Below are positions 31,345-39,897 of a stretch of DNA of 64,000 nt, in pieces. A program made the translations under genes and the position numbers. Position 1 is the first letter of the stretch. The number at the start of each line of letters is the position of its first letter. The notes below the pieces were generated by a model. The model saw only the letters and a program-made list of their open reading frames with translations, was not told the origin of the DNA and ran no database searches. Source of the DNA: Methylobacterium sp. 17Sr1-1 (lineage in GTDB: Bacteria; Pseudomonadota; Alphaproteobacteria; Rhizobiales; Beijerinckiaceae); the NCBI RefSeq assembly GCF_003173775.1, contig NZ_CP029552.1, positions 2,055,001-2,119,000 on the forward strand, given 5' to 3'.

Positions 31345-32022
31345 TCAGGCGAGCAACCCGTCGAGGGATTGGATCACCCGGACCGGCGCGAGGTCCGGGT
31401 ACTCGTCGGGCTGGCCCGTGCGATTGACCCAGACCGGGGCGAAGCCGTAGGCCGCCGCCCCGGCGATGTCCCACCGGTTCGAGGACAGGAAGACGATTCC
31501 CTCCCGGGCGACGCCGAGGGCTTCCGGCGCGAGGTCGTAGGCGGCGGGCGCGGTCTTGAAGGTGCCGGCCGGATCGACCGAGAGCACCGCGTCGAGATGA
31601 TCCCCGAGGCCGGCCGCCCTCACCGCCGCGTCGAGCATCGTCGGATCGCCGTTCGACAGGATCGCGGTCCTGAGGCCGGCCCGGCGCAAGGCCTCAAGGG
31701 TGCCGGGCACCTCCGGATAGGCGTCGAGGGACTTGTAAGCTTCAAGCAGATCGCCCCGCGCGCCGCGATCCACCCCCGGGTGCTTCGCGAGGGCGTAGTC
31801 GAGCGCCCGCTCGGTCAGCGTCCAGAACGGGGCGTAGAGCCCGCACAGGGACAGGACCCAGGAATATTCGAGCTGCTTCTGCCGCCAGGTCTCGGACAGC
31901 GCCTGCGCCTCCGGCCCGACCGCCGCGGCGTGGCGCTGCACGGCGGAATGGACGTCGAGCAGGGTGCCGTAGGCATCGAAGACCACGGCCTCGGCGCGGT
32001 CGAGCGGGGCGGGGAGGGGCAT
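31345..32022 (-). CDS. Haloacid dehalogenase, type II (HAD superfamily)
   Basis: 225-residue HAD hydrolase. The nucleophile motif VFDAYGTLLD is near residue 14, motif II is TAILSNGDP and the terminal motif is SSNRWDIAGAAAYGF. The SSNxWDxxGA box and the LETWRQKQLEYSWV-type cap are characteristic of L-2-haloacid dehalogenases, which hydrolyse (S)-2-haloacids to (R)-2-hydroxyacids in the cytoplasm. A general phosphatase role cannot be excluded without assay. Motif III reads FKTAP where many relatives have FKPxP. The gene converges on the MFS transporter with only 13 bases between stops. Confidence 0.85.
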   Translation of the reverse strand: MPLPAPLDRAEAVVFDAYGTLLDVHSAVQRHAAAVGPEAQALSETWRQKQLEYSWVLSLCGLYAPFWTLTERALDYALAKHPGVDRGARGDLLEAYKSLDAYPEVPGTLEALRRAGLRTAILSNGDPTMLDAAVRAAGLGDHLDAVLSVDPAGTFKTAPAAYDLAPEALGVAREGIVFLSSNRWDIAGAAAYGFAPVWVNRTGQPDEYPDLAPVRVIQSLDGLLA

Positions 32023-32134
32023 GGGGGCCTCGTGCGGCGCGGGTGGGGGGTGCGGCCATTAACGCGCGGGGGACCGGGCCGGGTTCGCGGACGGGACGCC
32101 GTTCGGCTGGCTCGACGATGCCGGCACCCACAGT

Positions 32135-32270
32135 GTCATTCCGGGGCTGCGCAGCAGAGCCCGGAACCCAGAACCGCAGGCGTTTCCGAAGGAAGCGGAA
32201 CGATCTCCGCTCGATCCTGAACCATCCGCGGCTCTGGATTCCGGGCTCCGCTGCGCGGTCCCGGAACGAC
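32135..32270. repeat. Intergenic palindrome of the CATTCCGGG..CCGGAATCCAG type
   Basis: An inverted repeat with 43-base arms: 32135-32177 (GTCATTCCGGGGCTGCGCAG, continuing to CCCGGAACCCAGAACCGC) and 32228-32270, with a handful of mismatches. The 50-base centre has weaker internal pairing. The arm sequence resembles the palindromic elements scattered through Bradyrhizobium and Methylobacterium genomes, from my general knowledge. It fills most of the 310-base gap between the dehalogenase start and the murJ stop; the rest of that gap shows nothing else. Confidence 0.85.
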
Positions 32271-32332
32271 CCTGAGGGTAGCATGATCGGCGCGGGTCCA
32301 AGCGGCTTCGGGACCGAAGGACTGCGCCCCCC

Positions 32333-33856
32333 TCACACCCGCCGCAACCGCACCCCGAACAACCGCAACGCCACGAGCAGCGTCGCCGCGTAGGCGACGA
32401 GCCCGGCCGTTCCCAACGCCGCGAGCACCGCCAGCTCGCGGAAGCGCGGCAGAGACGGCATCAGGCGGTCGATCAGCGGCAGGCCGCCGAGGGTGCAGGC
32501 GGCCAGGACCGCGCAGGCGGCGAGCACCCCGCAGGCGGTGACGATCAGCGTGCGGCTCGGCGCCGTCCAGCCGCGGCCATAGGCGAGGCAGAACAGGATC
32601 AGCACGTTGACCCAGACGCCCGCGGCAGTGGCGAGCGCGAGGCCCATCACCCCGAGCGGCCCGGTGAGCACCACCTTCAGGCCGACATTGACCGCGACCG
32701 CGGTGAGCGAAGCGATCACAGGCGTGCGGCTGTCCTGGCGGGCGTAGAAGCTCGCCACGATCGAGCGGATCAGCACCGCCGCCGGCAGCGCCAGGCCGTA
32801 GGCCGCCAGCACCGCCCCGGAGCGGGCGGCCGCGTCGGCGTCGAAGGCGCCGCGCTGGAACAGGGCGGTCATGATCAGGTCCGGCACCAGCAGGAACGCC
32901 ACCGCGAAGGGCGCCGAGAGGGCCAGCGAGAAGCCGGTGGCGCGGTTCTGCGCCGCATGGGCGCCGGCCTCGTCCTTCGCGGCGATGCGGCGGCTCATCT
33001 CCGGCAGCAGCACCGTGCCGGCGGCGATGCCGATGACCCCGAAGGGCAGCTGGTAGAGCCGGTCGGCGTAGTAGAGCGCCGAGACCGCGCCGGTTGGCAG
33101 GAACGAGGCGATGATCGTGTCGGCGAACATCGCGATCTGCACGCCGGCCGAGCCGATCACCGCCGGCCCCAGCATCCGGAAGAACCGGCGCATGCCGGCA
33201 TCCCGCAGGGTCGGGCGCACGAGGGACGGCGCGAGGCCGGCCCGCCTGGCATCGGCCCAGACGAGGAGGAATTGCAGGACGCCCGAGACCGCGACGCCCC
33301 AGGCGGCGGCGTAGCCGGCATTCGGGAACAGGACAGTGAGGGCGAGGGCCGCCAGCAGCGAGACGTTCAGCAGCACCGGCGCGGCGGCGGCGGCGGCGAA
33401 GCGCCGGCGGGCGTTGAGGATCCCGGAGAGCAGCGTCACCAGGGTGATGAACAGGAGGTACGGGAAGGTGATGCGGGTGAGCGTCACCGCGAGCGCGAAT
33501 TTCTCGGGCTCGTCGGCGAAGCCGGGGGCGAGCGCCCGCACGATCACCGGCATCAGCGGCAGGGCGAGCGCGAGCAGCGCCACCTGCACCAGCAGCATCA
33601 GGGTGAAGACCCGGTCGGCGAAAGCCCGCGCGGCGCCGGCCTCGGCGTCGAGCGCGGCATAGGTCGGCACGAAGGCGACGTTGAAGGCGCCCTCGCCGAA
33701 GATCGCGCGAAAGTGGTTCGGCAGCCGGAACGCCACCACGAAGGCGTCGGCGATCGGGCCGGCGCCCATCACGGCGGCCATGACCACGTCGCGCAGGAAG
33801 CCGGTGGCCCGCGAGACCAGCGTCCAGCCGCCGACCGAGAGGATGCTGCGAATCAT
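32333..33856 (-). CDS. murJ: Lipid II flippase MurJ
   Basis: 507-residue MOP-superfamily inner-membrane protein with about 14 TM helices that moves lipid II to the periplasmic face. Family hallmarks: start MIRSILSVGGWTLVSRATGFLRDVVMAA (split here: SRATGFLRD near residue 17), DAFVVAFRLPNHFRAIFGEGAFN with the GEGAF motif near 55, FPYLLFITLVTLLSGILNA, DTIIASFLPTGAVSALYYADR and GTVLLPEMSR. It complements the lipid II precursor genes at 12.8-22 kb, although it lies outside the dcw run. The gene is on the minus strand with a 48-base gap to the GT2 gene upstream, so the two may form an operon. Confidence 0.95.
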   Translation of the reverse strand: MIRSILSVGGWTLVSRATGFLRDVVMAAVMGAGPIADAFVVAFRLPNHFRAIFGEGAFNVAFVPTYAALDAEAGAARAFADRVFTLMLLVQVALLALALPLMPVIVRALAPGFADEPEKFALAVTLTRITFPYLLFITLVTLLSGILNARRRFAAAAAAPVLLNVSLLAALALTVLFPNAGYAAAWGVAVSGVLQFLLVWADARRAGLAPSLVRPTLRDAGMRRFFRMLGPAVIGSAGVQIAMFADTIIASFLPTGAVSALYYADRLYQLPFGVIGIAAGTVLLPEMSRRIAAKDEAGAHAAQNRATGFSLALSAPFAVAFLLVPDLIMTALFQRGAFDADAAARSGAVLAAYGLALPAAVLIRSIVASFYARQDSRTPVIASLTAVAVNVGLKVVLTGPLGVMGLALATAAGVWVNVLILFCLAYGRGWTAPSRTLIVTACGVLAACAVLAACTLGGLPLIDRLMPSLPRFRELAVLAALGTAGLVAYAATLLVALRLFGVRLRRV

Positions 33857-33904
33857 GCGGCGGTCATTAGCACAGGAAGTTATCGGAACCGGGACCGATA
33901 AGCC

Positions 33905-34945
33905 TCATGCGGCGCCGGAATAGCGCGCCCGCCGGCCGGCCCGGCGGTCGTCCCGGACCAGCCGGTCGTGGCCCGCCGCCGCCGGGCCGATCCGCTCGGC
34001 GACGACGTAGAGCGGGCGCCGCTTCACCTCGGCGAAGATGCGGCCGATATACTCGCCGATGATGCCGAGCGACATCAGCTGCACGCCGGAGAAGAACATC
34101 ACCGAGACGATCAGGGAGGCGTAGCCGGGCACGTCGGGGCCGCGCAGCAGGGTGTCGGCGATGAAGTAGAGCGCGGTCAGGAAGGCCACCGTGGCGATGG
34201 CGCCGCCGAGATAGGTCCAGACCCGCAACGGCACGGTCGAGAACGAGGTGATGCCGTCGAAGGCGAAGCGGAACAGCTTGCGAAAGCTCCATTTCGAGCT
34301 GCCGTGCTGACGCTCCTCGACCTGGTAGGGCACGCCGACGGAGCGGAAGCCGATCCAGGAATACAGCCCCTTCGAGAACCGCGCCCGCTCGGGGAGCGAG
34401 CGCAGCACCTCGACGCCCTTGCGGTCGATCAGGCGGAAATCGCCGGCGCCCTCGGGCAGCGGCATCTCGCCGAAGCGGGCGAACAGCCGGTAGAACAGCC
34501 GGGCGAAGCCGCGCCGCATCGCGCTCTCGTCGTCGCGGTCGGTGCGCTGGGCGTAGACCATCACGTTGCCCTCCTGCCAGCGCTCCCAGAAGGTCGCGAT
34601 CAGCTCGGGCGGGTGCTGGAGGTCGGCGTCCATGATCACCACCGCGCGGCCCTCGGCATGGTCGAGGCCGGCCGCGATGGCGATCTCCTTGCCGAAGTTG
34701 CGGCTGAACGAGACCGCGCCGATGCGCGGCTCGCCGGCGTGGTGGGCGGCCACCACCGCGGCGGTGTCGTCGCGGCTGCCGTCGTCGACGAACACCACCT
34801 CCCAGGCCGGCGTCAGGCGCTCCAGGACGGGCGTGAGGCGGGCGAGCAGCGGCGCGACGTTGGCGCTCTCGTTGAAGACCGGTATGACGACGCTCAGGTC
34901 GACCGGCTCGGGGTGTCTGAACAGCTCCACGGTGCTGTCCCTCAT
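33905..34945 (-). CDS. GT2 glycosyltransferase, polyprenyl-phosphate sugar type with two C-terminal TMs
   Basis: 346-residue enzyme with a GT-A domain (LSVVIPVFNESANV, VFVDDGSRDDT, a DADLQHPPE metal-binding motif near residue 125) and two TM helices near residues 235-258 and 270-292. This is the DPM1/GtrB/ArnC-like layout, which transfers a sugar to undecaprenyl phosphate at the cytoplasmic membrane face. The conserved YQVEERQHGSSKWSFRKLF region before the TM pair supports this. It is divergent from an HpnK-like deacetylase, a pairing consistent with glycolipid or hopanoid-linked sugar chemistry, which is inference. Confidence 0.88.
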   Translation of the reverse strand: MRDSTVELFRHPEPVDLSVVIPVFNESANVAPLLARLTPVLERLTPAWEVVFVDDGSRDDTAAVVAAHHAGEPRIGAVSFSRNFGKEIAIAAGLDHAEGRAVVIMDADLQHPPELIATFWERWQEGNVMVYAQRTDRDDESAMRRGFARLFYRLFARFGEMPLPEGAGDFRLIDRKGVEVLRSLPERARFSKGLYSWIGFRSVGVPYQVEERQHGSSKWSFRKLFRFAFDGITSFSTVPLRVWTYLGGAIATVAFLTALYFIADTLLRGPDVPGYASLIVSVMFFSGVQLMSLGIIGEYIGRIFAEVKRRPLYVVAERIGPAAAGHDRLVRDDRRAGRRARYSGAA

Positions 34946-35032
34946 TTCAGTGTCGCGCCGCGGCGCGAGGCCGACGGCCTTCGGTGATCAGGCCGGTGCG
35001 CGCACCGGCGGTTCGAGCGCGAGATCTAAGCC

Positions 35033-35875
35033 ATGCTTCCTGAACGGCGCCCGGTCGTGCTCTGCGCCGACGATTACGGCCTGAGCCCGGGCGTCAGCCG
35101 GGGCATCCTCGCGCTGGCGCGGGTGAAGCGCATATCAGCCACCGGCGCGATGACCAACATCCCGGCCTTCCCGGAGGCGGCGCCGGCCTTGAGGGAACTC
35201 TCCGGCACGGTCGGCCTCGGTCTCCACCTGACCCTCACCACGGGCGAACCCCTCGGCCCGCTGCCGCGCCTGGCGCCCCTCGGGCGCCTGCCGCCCCTCG
35301 GGCGCCTGCTGCGGTTCGCCCTGTCGGGAAAGCTGAAGCCCGCGGATGTCCGCCCCGAGATCGAGCGCCAGCTCGACGCCTTCGCGGCGGCGATGGGCCG
35401 CCTGCCGGATTTCGTCGACGGGCACCAGCACGTCCACGTCCTGCCGGGGGTGCGGGGGGCGCTCCTCGCGGCGCTCTCGGCGCGGGGCTGGCGGGGCTGG
35501 CTGCGCGACCCGGGCGACACGCTGGGGGCGATCCGGGCGCGGCCTCACCCCGGCAAAGCGATGGTGGTGGCGGGGCTCGGGCTCGGCTTCGGGTCGGCGG
35601 TCCGGCGGGCGGGGTTCTCCGCCAATCGGGGCTTCTCCGGCTTCTCGGACTTCGCGGAAGGGGAGGGATTCGCGGAGGCCTTCGAGGCGAGCTTCCGGGC
35701 GCTCGGCCCGGCGCCGGTGGTGATGTGCCATCCCGGCGAGATCGACGAGGCCTTGAGGGCCCTCGATCCGGTGGTGACGAGCCGGCCGCTGGAACTCGCC
35801 TATCTCGGATCGGGCAGGTTCGGGGATTTCCTGGAGCGGGAGGGCCTGCGGCTGGTGCCGGGTCCCGTCTCATAG
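35033..35875 (+). CDS. ChbG/HpnK family carbohydrate deacetylase
   Basis: 280-residue member of the YdjC/ChbG/HpnK family of metal-dependent deacetylases. The metal site motifs are all there: CADDYG near residues 11-16, GLHLTLT near 62, DGHQHVHVLPG near 124 and VMCHPGEID near 232. HpnK enzymes are linked to hopanoid modification and ChbG to chitooligosaccharide deacetylation. A Pro/Leu/Gly repeat (LPRLAPLGRLPPLGRLL) near residue 80 is low complexity. The adjacent divergent GT2 gene fits an HpnK-like role, but no hpn genes are present here, so no symbol is given. Confidence 0.82.
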   Translation: MLPERRPVVLCADDYGLSPGVSRGILALARVKRISATGAMTNIPAFPEAAPALRELSGTVGLGLHLTLTTGEPLGPLPRLAPLGRLPPLGRLLRFALSGKLKPADVRPEIERQLDAFAAAMGRLPDFVDGHQHVHVLPGVRGALLAALSARGWRGWLRDPGDTLGAIRARPHPGKAMVVAGLGLGFGSAVRRAGFSANRGFSGFSDFAEGEGFAEAFEASFRALGPAPVVMCHPGEIDEALRALDPVVTSRPLELAYLGSGRFGDFLEREGLRLVPGPVS

Positions 35876-35905
35876 AAAACCCCCTCGCCCGGGCGGGAGA
35901 GGGGG
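35876..35905 (-). terminator. Rho-independent terminator of sodB
   Basis: On the minus strand the arm GCCCCCTC (ending at 35899) pairs across a GC-rich centre with GAGGGGG (35886-35880), followed by TTTTC. It lies 27 bases past the sodB stop codon. On the plus strand it directly abuts the HpnK-like stop codon and may block read-through in that direction too. Confidence 0.8.
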
Positions 35906-35931
35906 CTTCGAAGACGGCTACGCCGCGTCGA

Positions 35932-36531
35932 TCAGGCGATCGCCTCGCCGTACATCTTCTCGACGTGCTCCCAGTTCACCAGGTTCTCGATGAACGCCTT
36001 GAGGTAGTCGGGACGGCGGTTGCGGTAGTCGATGTAGTAGGAATGCTCCCACACGTCGACGCCGAGGATCGGCTTGGCCCCGTGGACCAGCGGGTTCTCG
36101 CCGTTGGGGGTCTTCATGATCTCGAGCTTGCCGTTCTTCACCGCGAGCCAGGCCCAGCCGGAGCCGAACTGCGACACGCCGGCCTGGATGAAGTCGGCCT
36201 TGAACTTGTCGGTGCCGCCGAGGTCCTCGGCGATCTTCTTCTCCAGCGCGCCCGGGATCGCGCCGCCGCCGTTCGGCTTCATCCACTGCCAGAAGTGGAT
36301 GTGGTTGTAGTGCTGGCCGGCATTGTTGAAGAGCGGCTGGTTCTGGCCGTAGGAGGCCTTCACCACCTCCTCGACGCTCTTGCCGGCGAGCTCCGAGCCC
36401 TCGAGGAGCTTGTTGCCGGTATCGACATACGCCTTGTGATGCTTGTCGTGGTGGAACTCCAGGGTCTCCTTCGACATGTAGGGCTGCAGCGCGTCGTAGG
36501 CGTAGGGGAGTTCGGGCAGCGTGAAGGCCAT
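35932..36531 (-). CDS. sodB: Superoxide dismutase, iron type
   Basis: 199-residue cytoplasmic enzyme that dismutates superoxide. The metal ligands sit in FHHDKHHKAYV (first His, about residue 27), HYNHIHFW (second), and DVWEHSYYIDY (Asp and His). The iron-type signature is suggested by FNNAGQHYNHIHFWQWMKPNGG and a GAKPILGVDVWEH segment; an Fe/Mn-cambialistic enzyme is possible. ATG 36531 gives the usual MAFTLPELPYAYDAL start, chosen over an upstream ATG that would add 17 residues. A strong terminator follows. Confidence 0.95.
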   Translation of the reverse strand: MAFTLPELPYAYDALQPYMSKETLEFHHDKHHKAYVDTGNKLLEGSELAGKSVEEVVKASYGQNQPLFNNAGQHYNHIHFWQWMKPNGGGAIPGALEKKIAEDLGGTDKFKADFIQAGVSQFGSGWAWLAVKNGKLEIMKTPNGENPLVHGAKPILGVDVWEHSYYIDYRNRRPDYLKAFIENLVNWEHVEKMYGEAIA

Positions 36532-36827
36532 CGGCGTGTCTCCGGATCGCATGGGGTCAACGCGGCGAGACCTCGGGGGCACCGCCGCGGCACCCGCGTC
36601 TACCTAAGTCGGCCGCTCGCCGGCGGCAACGCCGCCGGCCCGTCGCGGCAGCCGCATCCCGGGATTTGCCCATCCGCCGGGCTTCGGAGACTGCGCAAGC
36701 GCGGCGATTTTGCAAAAGCGGGCGCTGCCCCTAAATCTGGGCCGTAGCGGGCGGGGCGCGAGGCCCCGGTCCCGCCCGTTCGGCTGCCCCCCCAGCCGGC
36801 GTCCCATCTCGCCAGTCCGAGAGTCCG

Positions 36828-37805
36828 ATGATCGTCGCGTTGACCGTGCTCGCCCTCCTGATGCTGATCGGCGGTCTCGCCGCGATGGTGCAGGGCATTC
36901 CCTTCGTGCGGCTCGAGGTCGGCTGGACCATGGTGATCGCCGGCACCGTCGGGGCGAGCGGCGGCGCGGTGCTGCTCGGAATCACCGCCGCGGTGGCGCG
37001 GCTCGCGCGCATCGAGCGGGCGCTGGCGGCGCGCCCCGCGGCCGAGCGCTCCGTCGCGGCGGACTCCGCCCCGACCGGGACCTCCGCCATGCCGGCCCGG
37101 TCCGCCCGCAGCGAGCCCGTCCTGCCGCCGATCCCGTTTCCGGCGCCCGCGCCGCACCCGGCCGAGCCGGCGGGCGTCAACGGCGGCGCGGCGCTGGCGG
37201 CCGGTGCCGCAGGCGCGGCCGTGGGGCTTGCGGCGAGCGAGCTGCGCCTGACCCGGGCCGAGGATCCGGACCTGACGGCAGGGCGGCAGGAGCCGGTCAT
37301 GCATGAGCCGGTGCTGCAAGAGCCGGTCCCGCATGAGGCTGTCCCGCACCAGCCGCTCGCGCACGAACCGGTCGCCCGCGAGCCCGAACCCTACCGGTCC
37401 GACCTGCACGAGGCTCCGCCGCACGAAGCCGCGCCTCACGACCCGCTGCCGCCACCGCCACCGCCGCCGGCGGAGGAGCCGCGTCCCGTGGTCGAGGAGC
37501 GGCACGACGCGCCGCCGCCCCCTCCGCCCCCGGAGCCGGCGCCCCCGGCCCCCGAGCCCGTCGCCGAAGCGCCCCGGCCGGAGGATCCGTCCTACGGGGA
37601 GCCGCCCCATCAGGAGCCGCCCCTCGACGAGGCGCTGGCGAAGACCGTGATCGGCACCTACGATTCCGGCGGCAACACCTACACGATGTATGCCGACGGC
37701 ACGATCGACGCCGAGACGCCGGCCGGGCGCTTCCACTTCGCGTCGATCGAGGAGCTGAAGGCGTTTCGCGGGGCCGGCGGCGAGGGCGGGGCCCGCGGCG
37801 CCTGA
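36828..37805 (+). CDS. Membrane-anchored proline-rich protein, unknown function
   Basis: 325 residues in three parts. The N-terminus has two TM helices (about 4-22 and 32-55). The middle (about 75-270) is a disordered Pro/Glu/Ala linker that includes a degenerate five-residue repeat (HEPVLQEPVPHEAVPHQPLA) and runs of seven prolines. The C-terminus (about 280-318) is a compact conserved-looking module: VIGTYDSGGNTYTMYADGTI, then PAGRFHFASIEELKAF. I recall this end module in other Rhizobiales hypothetical proteins, where its role is unknown. The linker could span the periplasm or hold a cytoplasmic reader domain away from the membrane; the topology is unresolved. Confidence 0.75.
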   Translation: MIVALTVLALLMLIGGLAAMVQGIPFVRLEVGWTMVIAGTVGASGGAVLLGITAAVARLARIERALAARPAAERSVAADSAPTGTSAMPARSARSEPVLPPIPFPAPAPHPAEPAGVNGGAALAAGAAGAAVGLAASELRLTRAEDPDLTAGRQEPVMHEPVLQEPVPHEAVPHQPLAHEPVAREPEPYRSDLHEAPPHEAAPHDPLPPPPPPPAEEPRPVVEERHDAPPPPPPPEPAPPAPEPVAEAPRPEDPSYGEPPHQEPPLDEALAKTVIGTYDSGGNTYTMYADGTIDAETPAGRFHFASIEELKAFRGAGGEGGARGA

Positions 37806-37825
37806 ACCCGGCGACGACGCGTCCG

Positions 37826-39763
37826 CTACAGCGCCGCCAGCGGGTTGAGCGCGGCGTTGCGGGCCGGCAGCGGCGCCAGCATCGTGAGGGCGAGGCCGCC
37901 GGGCGCGTAGTCGGTGGCGACCTCGGCCTGGACCTGGGTCGTCAGCACCCGCTGCAGGAGCCGCGAGCCGAAGCCCTGGCGGGTCGGCGGCGCCACCAGG
38001 GGACCGCCGGATTCCTGCCAGTGGAAGCGCAGGCGCGGCCGGTCCGCGCCGGGCTCGACGCTCCAGCGGATCCGCACCCGCCCCGCGCGGTTCGACAGCG
38101 CCCCGTACTTGGCGGCGTTGGTGGTCAGTTCGTGGATCGCCATGCCGATCGGCACCGCGATCTCGGAGGGCAGGTCGACCGCCGGGCCGTCGAGCTCCAC
38201 CCGCCCGCCGGTGCCGGGGCGCATCTCGCTGTCGGCGTAGGGCCGCAGCTCGTTCTCCAGGAGGCCGCGCAAGGAGGCGGTCTGCCACACGTCCTCGGTG
38301 AGCACCGAGTGGGTGTGGGCGAGCGACATGATGCGGCCGACGAAGGCCTCGTAGAAGCTGTCGATGCTCGACGCCGTCCGGGCGGTCGAGCCGACGATGG
38401 CCTGCACCGTCGCCAGCGTGTTCTTCACGCGGTGATGCAGCTCGCGGATCAGCAGCGACTGGCGCTCCTCGGCCAGCCGCCGGTCCGTGATGTCGGCGAC
38501 GACGCCGATCAGGCGCCGCGGCAGGCCCGCCGGCCCGTCGCGCTCGAAGCGGCCGGCCATCTCGATCGTGCGCCAGACCTCGCCGCCCTCCGCCTCCGGC
38601 CGGCGGATGCGGGTCGTCGCGTGCAGCACCCCGTCGCCGTGGAGCGCCGCGGCCACCGCCCGGCGGAAGGACGCCTTGTCCTCCGGATGGACCACCGTAC
38701 GGAAGAATTCGCGCATGCTGATGGTGCCGTCCTGCGGCCGGCGGCCGAAGATCTCCCACATGCGCTCGTTCTCCCAGAGGGACTGGTCGTCGAGCACGTG
38801 CCACTCGAAGATGCCGAGGGCCGCCACCGTGGTCGCCACCCGCAAGCGCTGCTCGCGGTCGTGCAGGGCGCGCCGCGCCTCCTCCCGGGCGGTGACGTCC
38901 TGCAGCACGCCGATCATGCCGGTGAGCGTCCCGTCGGGGGCGAGGGTCGCCCGGCCGCGGGCGGAGATCCAGGCCTCCTGGCCGTCATCGGCCCGGCGGA
39001 AGCGCAGCTCGATCGCGTAGGGGAGCACCTTGGCGACGGCGTCCTGTACCGTGGCGCGGATCCGGTCGAGGTCGTCGCGGCCGACGGCGTCCTGCAGCTC
39101 CGCCCAGGCCGGCATCGCCCCGGACGGATAGCCCAGGATCGCGGCGGCCCGGTCGGACAGGGTGACGCGGCCGTCGGCCGGGCTCCAGCTCCACTCGCCG
39201 AGGCCGGCGGAGGCGAGTGCCAGATGGGTCTGCTCGGGGTGGATCTGCGGGGCGGAGGGGGATCGCGCCGGGGGTGCCTGAGCTCCGGCCGCGGCCGCCT
39301 CGTCCGCGACGGCCTCGACCGAGAGGATCCGGCACCCGTCCCGCTCCGGCCCGGCCCGGAGCCGCACCCGCACGGGTGACCCGTCGGCCCGGCGCCACCG
39401 GGTCTCGCCCGTGAGCTCCTGGCCCGTGAGCTCCTGGCCCGTGAGCTCCTGGCCCGTGAGCTCCATGCCGGATCCGGATCCCTGCGCGTGTGCGAGATCG
39501 GCCAGGCGGCAGCCGGTTAGCGCCTCCGGTGTCGTGCCCAGGAGGGCGCCCAGCGCCGGGTTGGCGGCGAGGATGCGCCGGTCCGGCCCGCCCAGGCAGG
39601 CGAGGGCGACCGGCGCGCCCTCGAAGGCGAAGCGCGGGAAGGGTTCGTCCGGCAGGCCGGGGGCGGCGTCGGGCCTCTGGTCCAATGCGGCGCAATCCTG
39701 GTGAAACGGGGTGACGGAGGGCGGGGCGTCTCCGCGTCCCCGCGCGGCGTCCCGAGCCGACAT
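37826..39763 (-). CDS. PAS-domain HWE-family sensor histidine kinase
   Basis: 645-residue soluble sensor kinase. An N-terminal PAS (about 45-155) is followed by two further PAS/PAC modules (about 170-285, 295-420) and an HWE-type kinase core with ELHHRVKNTLATVQAIVGST, VPIGMAIHELTTNAAKYGAL and a terminal GFGSRLLQRVLTTQV. HWE kinases often act in the general stress response or in light sensing in alphaproteobacteria. The first PAS is interrupted by a 15-bp tandem repeat that encodes LTGQE units. ATG 39763 is preceded by GGGCGGGG. No response regulator is adjacent. Confidence 0.85.
   Translation of the reverse strand: MSARDAARGRGDAPPSVTPFHQDCAALDQRPDAAPGLPDEPFPRFAFEGAPVALACLGGPDRRILAANPALGALLGTTPEALTGCRLADLAHAQGSGSGMELTGQELTGQELTGQELTGETRWRRADGSPVRVRLRAGPERDGCRILSVEAVADEAAAAGAQAPPARSPSAPQIHPEQTHLALASAGLGEWSWSPADGRVTLSDRAAAILGYPSGAMPAWAELQDAVGRDDLDRIRATVQDAVAKVLPYAIELRFRRADDGQEAWISARGRATLAPDGTLTGMIGVLQDVTAREEARRALHDREQRLRVATTVAALGIFEWHVLDDQSLWENERMWEIFGRRPQDGTISMREFFRTVVHPEDKASFRRAVAAALHGDGVLHATTRIRRPEAEGGEVWRTIEMAGRFERDGPAGLPRRLIGVVADITDRRLAEERQSLLIRELHHRVKNTLATVQAIVGSTARTASSIDSFYEAFVGRIMSLAHTHSVLTEDVWQTASLRGLLENELRPYADSEMRPGTGGRVELDGPAVDLPSEIAVPIGMAIHELTTNAAKYGALSNRAGRVRIRWSVEPGADRPRLRFHWQESGGPLVAPPTRQGFGSRLLQRVLTTQVQAEVATDYAPGGLALTMLAPLPARNAALNPLAAL
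39411..39464. repeat. 15-bp in-frame tandem repeat within the HWE kinase gene
   Basis: Unit GTGAGCTCCTGGCCC repeated 3.6 times without mismatch (39411-39425, 39426-39440, 39441-39455, partial to 39464). In the kinase it encodes successive LTGQE pentapeptides in or near the first PAS domain. As each unit is five codons, copy-number change would keep the reading frame. Confidence 0.95.
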
Positions 39764-39897
39764 GCCCCGCCCGGCCCGGCTTGGCGGTTTCGCGGACAAA
39801 ACCATGCCTCTCCGCGCGTCCGGCGGCAAGGTCGCCCGTCCCCGCTCCGCGCGCGGTGCGCCGGAGCACGCTCCGGGGCAAGACCTGCACCCGGCCG

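Noticed and set aside
37300-37400. Repetitive CATGAGCCGGT units as a possible CRISPR or regulatory array
   Set aside because: Units are in frame, degenerate and without spacers; they encode His-Glu-Pro-Val repeats of a proline-rich linker.
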